A stretch of DNA of 64,000 nucleotides, taken from Azolla caroliniana (taxonomy: Eukaryota; Polypodiophyta). The notes beneath the pieces are model-generated. The model was given only the letters and a program-made list of their open reading frames with translations, did not search any database and had not been told where the DNA came from. Of the stretch, positions 1 to 11,339 are shown piece after piece. The position numbers were made by a program, and so were the translations under genes. The DNA lies in assembly GCA_043228905.1 (NCBI GenBank), contig JBHGNT010000015.1:8556001-8620000 (forward strand), written 5' to 3'. The first letter of the stretch is position 1. Every line of letters starts with the position of its first letter.

Positions 1-854
1 AAGATTAGCTGTCCTCACAAAGGAGAATCCTTCCTCCTTCGATCTCCATTCGATGCTACGGGTTGAAGAAAATCACGTCCGAACGAGGAGCATTGTATCG
101 GAAGGACACATGCTCTATTCGAATTCGGATGGAGGAAGGGGATGTGGTTGTGGAAGAAGAGGTTGATTCAGTCAAGGATGAAACAAGCAAGGACAACCCC
201 ACGAACAAAACTTCTACTATTGTAAAGATATTAGAAATACATGAGGAACGTTCGGTAGACGGGGGTGCCATCATGTTGGACCAAGCCGATAGAACAATTC
301 AGTTGAGTACAGATATTGTGGAAAATTCTGCCACTATGAGGTAGAGTGCCAGAAAAAGAAGAGTGAGTCGGTTTTCACAAGTCGACAACTCACCAACTAT
401 GCCACTAACTCTGACTATGACGATCGTGGTAGTATGCTCATGATGAGGCATAGAGTGAACTCAATGTCGGCATCCGGCCCGACCAACACCTACAATCTGG
501 AAAATGTATGGTTTGTCGACTCTAGCACGTTGAATCGCATGATTTTTTATGAAGATTAGTTCCATGAATTGCGAAAGCCCAACTACCCTGACTATGTGGA
601 AACTGAGGATGACACAATTCACCCTATTCAACATGTTGGCAATGTCCCATTCGGGAAAGATGGTGAACAAACCTACATCAAAAGTTTCTTGCATGTTCCG
701 ACCATAATGAAGAATTTGGTCTCGGTCAGCCGGATTGTGGAACAAGGCATGCAAGTTCGGTTTAATCATGGAGGCTGCTTTATTGAGAAGGAAGGCCGCC
801 TCATCACTCGAGGATGAAGAGAAGGTTGGATGTTCATTCTCAGCTCTCACAAGA
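1..854 (+). pseudogene. Ty1/copia gag-protease-preintegrase fragment (C7)
   Basis: Decayed copia polyprotein whose 5' part lies outside the window. It starts in the C-terminal half of Gag, in a Gly/Arg/Asp-rich stretch that is a diverged copy of the gag at 4640-5048. It passes through a degenerate protease (VDSS in place of D-S-G near 510) into the region ahead of the integrase zinc finger (NLVSVSRIVEQGMQVRF, near 715-765). In-frame stops at about 557 (ED*FHEL, expected Trp) and 817 (RG*REG, expected Arg) fit TGG>TAG and CGA>TGA. Integrase and RT are absent because the frame ends where the next LTR-like sequence starts. The function in an intact relative would be capsid and polyprotein processing. 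The copia assignment is firm and the exact lineage is not. Confidence 0.75.
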
Positions 855-1135
855 TGTAATCGGCAATGTTCGCAAAGGGCCATAAAGCCTGTTATATGTA
901 GATAGACATGTACATAGTGTGAAAAGGCCAAAATGACGGGTGTTCTTATTTTTACTTTAGTTATTCTTTTGTAGCTATAGGGAGAGACAGAAAACCTCTC
1001 TATGATATACAGGCATAATAGATTGCAACCATCGTTTAGGATTTTTTGCTCTCTATTATTTCAGTTTCTGCATTCATACGATTAAGAAGAATTGTGGCTC
1101 TTTGCTCCACCGATTGATAACAGGATTGATAATAG
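855..1135 (+). repeat. LTR-like sequence ahead of a copia primer site
   Basis: AT-rich sequence that begins TGTAATCGG, interrupts the copia reading frame, and ends directly before a Met-tRNA-type primer site. That position is what identifies it as a probable 5' LTR. The left end is inferred from the break in the host frame. The right end lacks a clean CA, so both boundaries are approximate. Confidence 0.4.
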
Positions 1136-1147
1136 TGGTATCAGAGC
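1136..1147 (+). other. Primer binding site, initiator Met-tRNA type
   Basis: TGGTATCAGAGC is the standard 12-nt site used by plant copia elements and is complementary to the 3' end of initiator tRNA-Met. It marks the end of the LTR to its left. Confidence 0.8.
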
Positions 1148-1213
1148 AAGGTTATGAGACTGCAATAGGAAAAGGAAAAGGGAAAACCCCATGGTAGTGG
1201 GCATGTTATACAG

Positions 1214-1545
1214 GTGATTGGTTCATCATCCTCAATTAAAATAGAGAAAATAAATGCTACATGTGATGATGGTGTTGACATTTTGGTTGTGGATGATGAT
1301 GCTACTTATGTTGAGGTGAATATAGCTCACTCACTTTTTCATACATGGTTGTTGGACTTTGGGGCTTCATTTCATGTGACCCCACATAGAGTGGTTCACA
1401 CGATATGAAGCTCAGCCACTTGATACAATCCAGCTTGGAGATTCACGTCAGTGTGATGTGGTTGGCATTGGAGATGTTCTGGTACAATTTTCTAATGGTT
1501 CTCAATTTCTTGTACAGAATGCACGTCATGTGCCTAGCTAACTCG
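1214..1545 (+). pseudogene. Copia protease fragment
   Basis: The frame reads WLLDFGASFHVTPH near 1345-1385, a copia aspartic protease site in which the usual D-S-G has become D-F-G. After a frameshift near 1400 it continues as the protease C-terminal region (GDSRQCDVVGIGDV, then QNARHVP near 1520). It lies only about 70 bp behind the primer site, so gag has been deleted. This would be a non-autonomous deletion derivative. It has no downstream integrase or RT. Confidence 0.6.
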
Positions 1546-1739
1546 TAGCTTGATGTCTATTGGATAGCTTGATGACATGGGACCTGTTGATACACCTACG
1601 AGCATGCCAACATACATACCATATCGCTTGTTTTACATATGCCTGTTGCACTTTTGTAGTATGTTTGGGGGATTGCAATACAACTCTCCCTGATGAGTGG
1701 AGAAAACAGGTAGGTAAATTTGTTGCTTGTCTCTATAGT
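1546..1739. other. Unassigned sequence between protease fragment and satellite
   Basis: About 190 bp with no recognisable domain. A short open frame (1560-1754) has no family signature and I treat it as chance. The sequence leads directly into the palindromic array. Confidence 0.4.
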
Positions 1740-3060
1740 GTATGTAGTAGCTAATTAGTTACAACTTAGCTAATTATCTAAGCAATATAAAGTGTGGTAG
1801 CTAATTAGCTATTGTGGTTCTATAGTGTAGTAGCTAATTAGCTAAAACGTAGCTAATTAGCTAAGCAGTATAAAGTATGGTAGCTAATTAGCTACTATGA
1901 ATCTATAGTATAGTAGCTAATTAGCTAGGTTGTAGCTAATTAGCTAAGCAATATCGAGTGTAACGAATTAGCTACTACCATACTTAAGTATAGTAGCTAA
2001 TTAGAAAGGTGGAGCTAATTAGGTACTGCCAACGTAGCTAATTAGCTACTATACTTAAGTATGGCAGTAGCTAATTAGCTATTGACTATCTATAATATAG
2101 TAGCTAATTAGCTAGGTTGAGCTAATTAGCTAAGTAGTATCAAGGGTGGTAGCTAATTAGCTACTGCCAATCTATAGTGTAGTAGATAATTAGCTAAGTA
2201 GTATCAAGAGTGGTAGCTAACTAGCTACTGCCAATCTATAATGTACTAGCTAATTAGCTAAGTAGTATCGAGAGTGTGGCTAAGCAATATCAAGAGTGTG
2301 AGAGTGTAGCTAAGCAGTATCAAGAGTGGTAGCTAATTAGCAACTACCAATCTATAATGTGGTAGCTAATTAGCTACAACGCCAAGCAGTATAAAGTGTG
2401 GTAGCTAATTAGCTATTGAAAATCTATAGTATAGTAGCTAATTAGCTAAACAATATCAAGAGTGGTAGCTAATTAGCTACTGCTAATCAATAGTTCAGTA
2501 GCTAATTAGCTATGTTATAGCTAATTAGTTAAGCAATATCAAGAGTGGTAGCTAATTAGCTACTGCCAATCTATAGTGTAGTAGCTAACTAGCTAAGTTG
2601 TAGCTAATTAGCTAAGCAGTATCAAGAGTGGTAGCTAATTAACTACTGCCAATCCATAGTGTAGTAGCGAATTAGCTAAGCAATATCAAGAATGGTAGCT
2701 AATTAGCTACCTCTAAACTAATATATAGTAGCTAATTAGCTAAGGTGTAGCTAATTAGCTAAGCATTATCGAGAGTGTAGCTAATTAGCTACTACCAAAC
2801 TAAAGTATAGTAGCTAATTAGCTAAGCAATATCGAGAGTGGTAGTTAATTAGCTACTGTCACTATAGTGTAGTAGCTAATTAACTAAGCAATATCAAGAG
2901 TGATATCTAATTAACTATTCCCATACTTAAGTATAGTAGCTACTTAGCTAAGTTGTAGAAAAGTCATCTTTAGTTGTCAGCTAAGGTGGTAGAAAAGCAC
3001 AATAGTGTAGTGGATAAATAGCTTCATAGAAGTAGCTACACCTAAAGAGAAAAAGTAGTA
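1740..3060. repeat. Minisatellite array of the palindrome TAGCTAATTAGCTA
   Basis: Dozens of exact or near copies of the 14-mer TAGCTAATTAGCTA, which is its own reverse complement. Many copies belong to a longer unit of about 65 bp in which two palindromes alternate with spacers such as AGCAATATCAAGAGTGG and CTGCCAATCTATAGTG. All three forward frames of the 14-mer contain a stop, so the array cannot code. Each unit could form a hairpin or cruciform. A shorter array of the same unit lies at 25540-25690, joined to the same downstream sequence in inverted orientation. Confidence 0.9.
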
Positions 3061-3087
3061 GCTAAAGAGAAGCCACTAATTAGCTGA

Positions 3088-3531
3088 CATGTTGTTGTAG
3101 AATCTCATGGATTAAGGAGGTTACATGAGGTGTTTGGTGCTGATGACGTTGCAACTGATGAGGAGATAGCTGGCAACGTGGCTGAAAGTAAGAGTCATGC
3201 TATCACATCTCCTTCGGATCAGCTTCACCCTATTCTTTTGGAAGATTGTATTGAATTAGGTAACGTTGTGATAAGCCATTAAACACTCGACCCATCATGT
3301 AAATCTAAGGTTCATAACAACAATGTTTTTGAACTCTTAATGCAACATTTCTTCGATTCGCAAAACCTTGATTCAACCCTATCGAGTCCATTAGCCGAGG
3401 ATGTCCCACCAGATCCCACTCTACTTGAATAGCTAGCGCAAGACGTGGCTGACACGCAAGCCACTGCTCAGGCGATGGAAAGTGTTGAGAATCAAGCTCA
3501 ACATAGTGCAACGTGTGAACACACCTTTTGA
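3088..3531 (+). pseudogene. Decayed reading frame of unknown family
   Basis: A single frame runs 148 codons with only two internal stops (TAA 3280-3282, TAG 3430-3432) before TGA at 3529-3531. It reads HEVFGADDVATDEEIAG near its start and ends SVENQAQHSATCEHTF. It is acidic and has no membrane segment or domain I can recognise. A second copy at 25366-25539 on the other strand keeps the first 55 or so codons in the same frame with mostly conservative changes, which suggests it once coded. It is attached to the palindrome array in both places, so it probably belongs to a dispersed repeat rather than a host gene. I assign no function. Confidence 0.45.
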
Positions 3532-3589
3532 GAATCTATGATTACTCAAAGGTCAAGAGTCACATCACTACTCTTTACGCATTTTACTA

Positions 3590-3949
3590 TGTGTCATAGA
3601 ATCATATTCTATGACACATAACTAATGAGTTACATATTCCCCATGACTATGAGTCTTCACATTCCCCAAGAGAGAGTGGTTGTTGTAGTTAGTTAATGAA
3701 GAGAGAGGGTGACTATATATAAAGCACCCTCCTCATACTTCATACTAAGTCAGTTGTGACTCCTTGTAATGCCACATTTTTTTATTTCATATTCTCCTTG
3801 TGAATATACATCTTCTTCTTCTTGAGTATTCAATTTCCATTCTATCTAATTTACCTTGTGTTTTCTCTTCTTTCATCTCTTCTCTCTCACATATACACAC
3901 ATAACACACATCTCTTCCGCTACACAAGAATCATAATCGATTCTTTACA
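3590..3949 (+). repeat. 5' LTR of copia C6
   Basis: The right boundary is firm: the sequence ends in CA directly before a primer site. The left boundary is placed at a TG that begins a perfect 13-bp inverted repeat (arms 3590-3602 and 3606-3618, 3-nt loop). A TATA box (TATATATAAA) lies at 3714-3723, followed by a T/C-rich leader. No matching 3' LTR is in the window because C6 is cut at 5048. Confidence 0.65.
3714..3723 (+). promoter_or_regulatory. TATA box of the C6 LTR
   Basis: TATATATAAA about 235 bp before the LTR end, in the expected position for the U3/R border of a copia LTR of this size. Confidence 0.55.
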
Positions 3950-3961
3950 TGGTATCAGAGT
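3950..3961 (+). other. Primer binding site of C6
   Basis: TGGTATCAGAGT, one base from the standard plant copia initiator-Met-tRNA site, immediately after the LTR end. Confidence 0.8.
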
Positions 3962-4109
3962 GGTTTGGTAGCTCGATCTAGCCTATTTGCGTGTGTTGTG
4001 TTCTACGCCGACGTTCGAGAAGAACCGGTCCATCGCTATCGTAGTGCGACTACATAGCTCGTATTTGAGAGAGAAGGAAAAGAAAAGAAGGAAGAAATCT
4101 TCATCAACA

Positions 4110-5048
4110 ATGAATAATCAAATGGGGAGCGCACTCCCTAGCGAGAAGCTAGATCGAATCAACTTTGCATCTTGGGAGTACAAGATGCACCAATACCTTG
4201 TCGGCCAAGGATATTGGGGTTACATCAAAGGGGCACAAGAAAATCGACCCGACCCAAAAGACGCTGACTACGCAACATGGGAGCAAGCGGCAAGTTGAGT
4301 GATGTATTGCTTGGCGACATGTGTTCACGACCACATGCTTGGCTACTTTTGAGAAGCCAAGACGCCAAAGGAAACGTAGGAGAATCTACGAAAGATTTTC
4401 GTGGCCAATACAACCGCGAGAAAGCTTCAACTCCGCCAAGAGTTGAACAACATCCAACAAAGGGATATGTCCATCACGAGCTACACCTTAAAGATCAAGG
4501 AGCTTTGTGATTCACTCGGCTCGATAAGCGTTAATGTGGGCGATGATGAGATGGTGCAAATATGCCTCGACGGCCTTGCACCTCGGTTCTGCGCGATGAG
4601 GATCGCCGTATTAGCATGGGAGAATCCGCCCTCCTTCTTCGATCTTGAATCCAGATTGTTGGTCGAAGAAAACCATGTTCGAACAAGGAGCAATGCCTCG
4701 GAAGGCCACATGCTTTACTCACACTCGGACGGAGGAAGAGGACACGGTCGTGCAAGAAGAGGTTGATTCGGCCAAGGACGAGGCGGACGAGGCCCGACTT
4801 ACGAAAACAACTCACAATTTCAGCATCAAGATGGAAGCCATCGAGGAACCTTCGGAAGAAGGGGGAGCTTCCATTCTAGTCCAAGCCGACAAAACTCGGT
4901 CGAATGCGGATATTGCCGAAAAATCGGTCACCACGAAGAAGAGTGCCATAAGAAGATGCGCGAGTCGGTTTCCACTAGCCGACAACTCACCAATTACGCT
5001 ACCAACTCCGACTATGACGATCGTGGCGGAATGTTTGTAATGAGATGT
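4110..5048 (+). pseudogene. gag: Copia C6 Gag, truncated at its 3' end
   Basis: From ATG 4110 the frame gives a UBN2/Retrotran_gag_2-type copia Gag. It has LDRINFASWEYKMHQYL at residues 16-32, the Gag core to about residue 190, a Gly/Arg linker, and one CCHC knuckle (CGYCRKIGHHEEEC) near 4910-4950. In-frame stops at 4296, 4350, 4377 and about 4765 fit CGA>TGA or TGG>TAG when compared with the expected residues (Arg, Arg, Trp, Arg/Gly). The frame ends at 5048, where the 3' end of G1 begins on the other strand. No pol remains here. It is the same family as the fragment at 1-854. Confidence 0.8.
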
Positions 5049-7546
5049 GGGGGACTCCGCTTGTCGGTCCGCGCTGGATTCCTCATTTGTTCGCGTGTTT
5101 CCGTCTTGTGTGATCTGGTGAAATAGCTCCTCCTGGCTTTCACCAAAATCATCTAAGAGTTGTGCGAGTTCTTCGGAATCTTGGTCCGCTAGCGCACGAT
5201 AGTCTTGCGCTAGGTCCTCGCGTATGGCCGCAATGCTCTCCTCATTTATTTTATAGAAACCTCGGCCGTCTTTTCGCCGGTTCTCCCAGTCCGCACGATA
5301 CGCGTGCAATTCTGCTGCTTGGGTTGCCCACGCCATCCATCCTTTGTCCAGCGCCGTTTTCAATTGTGCTGTGAACCTCTCCCGATTTGTTTGGAGAAGG
5401 ACACACACGTAGTCTGTGATGGCCTAGCAACGGTTGCGTGCGTCCTCCATCGACTTCTTGAGGTTTGCAATTTCTTGTTGCCTCACCGCCGCTGCTTCTT
5501 CGTACGTGGTCTTCAGGTCCACCCATAGCTGGGATTCCTTTACATGTTGTTCTTTTAATTTCCCCATTTCATTGTTTAGGTGGATTTCAAGCTGATGCCT
5601 CCTTTCTTGTTTGAACACCAGTCGCTCGTCGAACCATACCTTCTTTTTCTCCAATAAGGCTCGGAGTCCTGCGATTGCCGCTTCCGATTTCTTCGCTTCA
5701 TCCCGTAATTGGGCATTTTCATCTTTTGTTCGGATGTGCTGAGCTACCTCCGTAGCGAGTTTCTCTTCAAGGGTTTTTACTGCCTTCCGGCCGTTATCCC
5801 CAATCTCCTTTTCTCTGTCTGAGGATTGGCGCAGTTCAGCTCAAAGGCGGTCAATTTCTGATTCCGCTAGTTGCACGACCCTTTTCGCTTTTGAGGCGAT
5901 GGCGGTCTGAGCCTCAATTTCTTCTTTTAAAGCGTCGATGGTGTGGATTGGTGGCGTAGTTACGTGGTGCGCCATAGTCACGTTAGCTTCCAACTCCGCG
6001 ATGCATTCGTTGGCTTTTTGCAGCTCGGCTTGGGTCATTTTCACCTTCTTCCAGACATTTTTATTTTTAATGGCCATCTCCTTGGCGCCCGTGATGACCT
6101 TTGCTAATTCCCTATGGACTTCGACTAGGGCCGTGTTTAATGGGGGTAGCTCCATCCCCACTCGGCGTACACCGGCGTTCCTCTATCTGCCGACCTTGGC
6201 TAGCCGGTCCTCATCGTCGCTCTCCGTCATTTGTGTTAGGGCGCGCTCGATCATCTGGCGCTCCGCGTGCTTCTCGGCCATTCGTTGGGAGGCCTTTATC
6301 TGTTGCGTTGCCAGGAATTCCATGAGCTCAAAAGAGGTTCCGAACTTTAAGAGGGCACTGAACTCATGGGCCGTATCTGGGATATCTGGATATGCCAAAA
6401 CCTTGCTTTTCGCCGTCAATACAGCTTTCCCTCGTTGGGACTGGGTCGTGATGATCGGTCGTGGCTCCCGGATGATTTCGAAGGTGGTATTGAGCTCCGT
6501 ACTTGTGGAGCCATCGGTTTCGGTCGTTGTCTCTACCGCCGTGGGGACGTCTTTGGCCAATCCCCGCCCATCTTTCCTGTCCAATCTACCCCGTTTCGGT
6601 CTGGGGCTATCCTGCCGTGTTTCGGCGTCTGGCTCTGGGGCGGCTTTCGCGGAACGTGCCGGTTGTTCCTCCTGCGTTGTCCGTGTGTCTGGCTGGGCAG
6701 GTTGGGGTTCCTCTTCCCACTCTAGGCAGCTAACTCCGCTAACCTACGCTTTGCGGATCGGGGCGGGGGCGTGGGTCGGTTGGGCTGTGGTGCCGGTAGG
6801 CCTCGGGGTGGGAATAGCACCGTAAGGTACTGTTGTATGATTGGCTTGATCTTTTTACCTGCCTGATACGCATGCAGGACTTCCCTTAACGTCGGCCCTG
6901 TGATGACCCCCCAATCGACCGCACACCCTTCAAAGGTATCGATAATGATGCCCGCCTTCTACTTGGGCATCCCATATGCATTGACATGTATGCAACCGAC
7001 CTCTAACAGGAACTTGAAAACTTCACGGAAGAAGGGATCCGGGATTTGCTTCGTTCTATAGGCCTTGGCGGAGGAGGAATATGGCCCGAAATATCTCTGC
7101 AACGCCTCTACAGGAGGGATTTCGAAATGCCTTTTGCCTAGCGATGATAGGTCCAACTTTTTCCAGATGGAAGAGTTGGTGACCGTGTCGATGTTAAGCT
7201 TTCTGGCGATGTCCATGGAATCCGGGTGTGGGGGTGCCTCTGCGACCTGGATGTACCCATCCATGCGTTTCTCCACGAGCCATCGGCGTAAGGCAGTAGA
7301 GATGAAGATCGGCATCGCCAGAGTAGGTTCGTGGGGAGGAGACTGGTGGTTGCGGTGGGCTGGAGTTCTGTGATAGGATGGAGGAGAAGGTGAGGGGAAG
7401 GAGCGATGGGAGCGCGGATAGTTAGAAGGTAGGGTTCTGTTTTGTGCAGAAGATCTTCTATTTCCTTCTTTTTGTGGCTTAGGGTTCATTGGGCGGTGAG
7501 CCATCGTGGTGCCGCGTGTTCTTGAACTAGGAGTCTGCGCATGCAT
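5049..7546 (-). pseudogene. Additional gene of G1 (coiled-coil protein), decayed
   Basis: Starts at ATG 7546, about 97 bp after the integrase stop. The N-terminal block (7300-6960) matches the gypsy-1 extra protein: VAEAPPHPDSM against IADAPPHAEIE, and YFGPYSSSAKAYRT against YFGEYSISSKAYRT. A TAG at 6959-6961 probably replaces a Gln codon (PK*KAG). The frame then continues (GVITGPTLREVLHAYQAGKK), passes a Ser/Thr/Pro-rich linker (about 6700-6450) and a long heptad-rich stretch (about 6160-5430), and ends with a block matching the gypsy-1 C-terminus (QAAELHAYRADWENRRKDG, INEESIAAIREDL). Other stops and shifts are present. The function is unknown. Conservation between two diverged elements argues that it was a real gene. 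Confidence 0.7.
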
Positions 7547-7642
7547 TTAGTCCTTTTAATAGTGTCGCTATCTTCTTGTTTTTTTTTTTTCATTACGGTT
7601 ATATACAACCTATTTTTACATTATGGTACAAGTGGGGCCGTC
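7547..7642. other. Spacer between G1 integrase and the additional gene
   Basis: 96 bp with a T-rich run (A-rich on the coding strand). No splice site or promoter is recognisable with confidence. The equivalent spacer in gypsy-1 is 197 bp (52504-52700). Confidence 0.4.
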
Positions 7643-8860
7643 CTATTTACGCCGCGGGTTCTCCGGCTCTGTCCTGTTCGGCGGTGAATGGGTTAGGTGG
7701 CGTAGGGCCCAGGTAAGGTTTAAGGCGAAACCCATTCACCATTTGCCGTACTACTTCCCCGGCCAACGTACCTAGTTGGAACATGCCTTGTTCCGCTCCA
7801 ATTATCTAGTACAAGCCGGTCCAACGGAATCGTAACTTCCCTGGCATATGGCCCATGCGGGTTTGGAAAACCAGCACCGCTCGACCGATGACGAACTCCT
7901 TTTCCCTTGCATTCCGATGTCGATCCACAAACACTTTACATCGTCGTTGTTCCTAATCCAACACAGCCATGCTGTGTACGCGTTTCCCCCGAGTTCGAGT
8001 AGCCAGTGGAGCCGTACCTCCTTCGACTTGGCTTCCGATAGTCGGTCCCGTACCTGAATCCGCAAACTGGGTACCTAAATTTCTACCAGCATCACAGCCT
8101 CCAGCCCAAACGCTAGTCGAAACGGTGTTGACTGTATGGTTGTTTTGTTGCTGGTTCTGTACGCCCATAACGCACTCTGTAATTTGGTATCCCAGTCTGT
8201 TCTATTTTCATTAACGATTTTCTTCAAGATGGTCTGCAATGTTTAGTTTGTGGATTCCACTAACCCATTCGCCTGTGGATAATATGGCATACTCTTCTTA
8301 TGGACTATGGCGTAATGATGTGTTAGTTCCCGAACCACTATATTGAGAAAGTGACTCCCCTGGTCACTGATGAGCTCAATCGGACAGCCGAACCGGCACC
8401 AGATGTGCTCGTAAAGGAATCTCGCTGTGACGGCCGCCGTATTTTCTCGTAGTGCCTTTCCTTCTACCCAGTTGGTGCAATAATCCATGGCTATCAATAT
8501 GTATTTATTGCCCGTACGGGCTGCCGCCGGTGTGAAGGGGCCCACAAAATCCAATCCCCACTTTTGGAAGGGGTCTAGCGGCAATACGGGCTAGTGTGGC
8601 ATCCCGGCGCCCTTCGTGGGCTGGCCCATCTGTTAACACAAATCACACTTTCTACAATACTCGGATGCGTCCTTCTGCATTGTCGGCCACCATAAGCCCG
8701 CCTGCCATATTTTTCGGGCTGTAACATCGCCTGCGTAATGGCCGCCTACCGTGCCGCAGTGCGCCTCCCGTAAAACTGCTTCTTTCTCATCCTAACGTAC
8801 CCCACGTCGCCAAATGCCGTCACTTCCTTTGTGATATAAAACTCCTTCTACGAGGTAGAA
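7643..8860 (-). pseudogene. G1 integrase, decayed
   Basis: Retroviral-type integrase that would insert the cDNA into the genome. The core at 8584-8243 keeps the DDE region (WGLDFVGPF, ISDQGSHF, PYYPQANGLVEST). The zinc-binding region lies upstream near 8700-8620 (cysteine pair at CRKCDLC, broken by stops). The C-terminal part (8065-7643) is frame-shifted but still recognisable as the pre-stop GFRLKPY region shared with gypsy-1. No chromodomain follows. The stop is at 7643-7645. Confidence 0.75.
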
Positions 8861-8861
8861 G

Positions 8862-11335
8862 TTACGGCTTCGGACGGCTAGTCATTTCTTCTCGTCCGTG
8901 CGTAATTGTGGTGGAGGCAATCCCGTAGTCAGAAAGTATGTCATTTCCATAAGCCACCGGTCCGGAAAGGTCGATTCCGTTCTTTTTGCTAGTGCTGCTA
9001 CCGCAAGATGTCGGCGTCCGGAAAATCGTCGTCTTCTCTCTGTACTGTTTCTCCATTTTCGAGTCGACTCAAAAAATCTGCCACTGCCTGTTGCGTCCCT
9101 GGTCGGTGCTGGATTACAAAATCGAATTCTTGAAGCAGCAACATCCATCACGCCAATTTCCCCGTTAGGGCTTGTTTCTCCACCAAATACATCAGCGCCG
9201 AATGATCCACGTGGAACGTGAATTTCCTCCCTAGTAAATAATGCCGGAATTTATTGATGCTATAGATCATCCCTAACGCCTCTCACTCCGTTGTGGAGTA
9301 GTTACACTCTACTGTGGATAATTTGCGACTAACATAGTACACTGGACGGTACCAGTTTGGTTTGGTGAGCTGCATTAGTGCACTTCCTATTGCTATGTCT
9401 GAGGCTTCAACGAACACGTGGAATGGCTTCGCCCAAACTAGTGGTTGTACGACGGGGGCCTGTGTGAGCATTATCTTAAGTGCCTCATAGGCCTTGTCCT
9501 CCGTTGCGGTCCATTGGAAGGGAGTCCGATGCACGACAGCATGTAACGGCATGGCGAAGTCCGCCAAATATCGTATCATCTGACTATGCCACCGTATTTG
9601 TCCTAAAAACCGGCCGAGTGATTTCGCGTTTATTGGAGTTTTGGCTTGCGTAATCGCGGAAATCTTGTTCAGATCGACCGCTATTCCCTCCTTGCTGACT
9701 ATATGGCCTAGGAGAGTCCCGCTGGTCACGCCGAAAACACATTTCGCGGGATTCAGGCATAAGCGTGCGGTGCGGCAATGTTCCAGGCACAGTTGTAGGT
9801 GCGTAAAATGGTCTATTGTTCTCCCATATACCGCAAAGTTGTCTAAAAAACCTTGCATGAATGCCGGGATGTATTCCCCAAAGATCTCTGTATTTGTCCG
9901 TTGAAATGTTGTCGGCGCCCATCTTTAGCCCGAACATCATGATGACTGTCACATAGACTCCCCAGTCCGTGACAAATGCCATCTTTTCTTGGTCCTCCGG
10001 ATGCATGCGTACCTGGTTATACCCACTGAAGCCATCTAAAAAACTATGCATCTCATGTCCTGCGACGACGTCCAGTACGCTATCGGTGAATGGTAAAGGG
10101 AATGTGTCCGTAATGGTTATGGCGTTTAATTTTCGGTAATCCACGCATACCCGTATTTTTCCATTTTTCTTTGGAACGACCACTATCGGACTTAACCATG
10201 TGGCTTGTTTAACTGGCCGTATGAACCCCGCCTTCAGGAGTTTGTCAATTTCTTCTTTAACGCGGGTCACGTAGTTTGGGTTCATGCGGTAGCGGCGCTG
10301 CTGGACGGGTTTTGCGTCGGTTGCTAAATTGATCTTATATTGATAGAACTTGGGATCTAACCCCTTCATGTCCTCGTGAGCCCAAGCAAACACATCTTTA
10401 TATTTCTTGAGTAGTGCGATCATCGTGTTTCTCTAGTCCGGCCTTAATTCCTTTGCGATGGAGAGGAAATAGGGTTCCGACTCCGTACCCACATTTACTT
10501 CTTCCAAGGCGGAGGTGGTGACTCATCGTGAAATTTCCATTTCCCTTTCTAATGCCGCACGTGCTTTGCTGAGTTCCAATATGGACTCTGGGTTTGGTTC
10601 GTATGCCTCGTCGTGCAGAATAGTGGTCGTGGCATATTCTGTCGCGGTCGCGATGACGTCGATTTCGAACAGCGGAATGATCCGAGGGTGCTCATCTAGG
10701 TATGCCTTTAATTCTGCATCCTCCACCCTAGCTAGTATATTTATATCTTCTGCGTATAATGGTGTTATACCCTTGGGTTGCGGCGTGCTTCCTTCCATAG
10801 GTACGCGAACCTTAGTGCTTTTGTGTCGGAAACTGATACACTTGTGTTGCCAGCCCTGCTTGATATTTGCTGCCCGAAGCCATGGTCTGCCCAGAAGCAC
10901 TGGGTATGCCCCTGGGGCGTCCAAGGCGAGGACGACTGCCGAGATGTCGAAGCGATGTCAGCCCACGATAATGCCTATCTTGCGAATTAACCCCAATGGT
11001 CGTACTAAGCGGGTATCTGCCATTCGGAACCAGAATGGGCAAGCCTCCCATTCTGAAATGCCTAACTGCTCGCAAGTTTTCGCGCTAATGACATTGACGC
11101 CTGAGCCGCCATCGATTACGCATCCAGGAATTTCCTGTCTGTGTAATATTAATGTAATAGCCGGGTTGTGGTGATCCACTACAGGTGGTCCGTCTCTAAC
11201 ATCTGTAAGGTTCGTAGCGATGTTCACCCCGGGTATGCCCGTCACCCGTTCTTCCATGTCTGACGGAAACATGGGACTAGCTGCAACAGCTTCTCCATGG
11301 TTAACGTTATCTCGCAGCCTGCTAATGCCTGCCAA
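8862..11335 (-). pseudogene. G1 protease, reverse transcriptase and RNase H, decayed
   Basis: Protease near 11150-11050 (CVIDGGSGVNVIS, a D-G-G active site as in gypsy-1). RT spans 10423-9584 with PIVVVPKKNGKIRVCVDYR and DGFSGYNQVRMHPED. The catalytic YXDD-equivalent box is FLDN near 9845, against FLDD in gypsy-1, so an essential aspartate is lost. RNase H (9480-8990) keeps YSTTE and QEFDFVIQHRPG but reads FVEASD where gypsy-1 has FVDASD. Several frameshifts break the ORF. A stop just before WMLLLQEF fits CGA>TGA. Not functional as it stands. Confidence 0.85.
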
Positions 11336-11339
11336 ATGG

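Noticed and set aside
1740-3060. CRISPR-like array
   Set aside because: Spacers are themselves repeated and vary in length, the repeat is a short AT-rich palindrome, and the context is a plant retrotransposon region.
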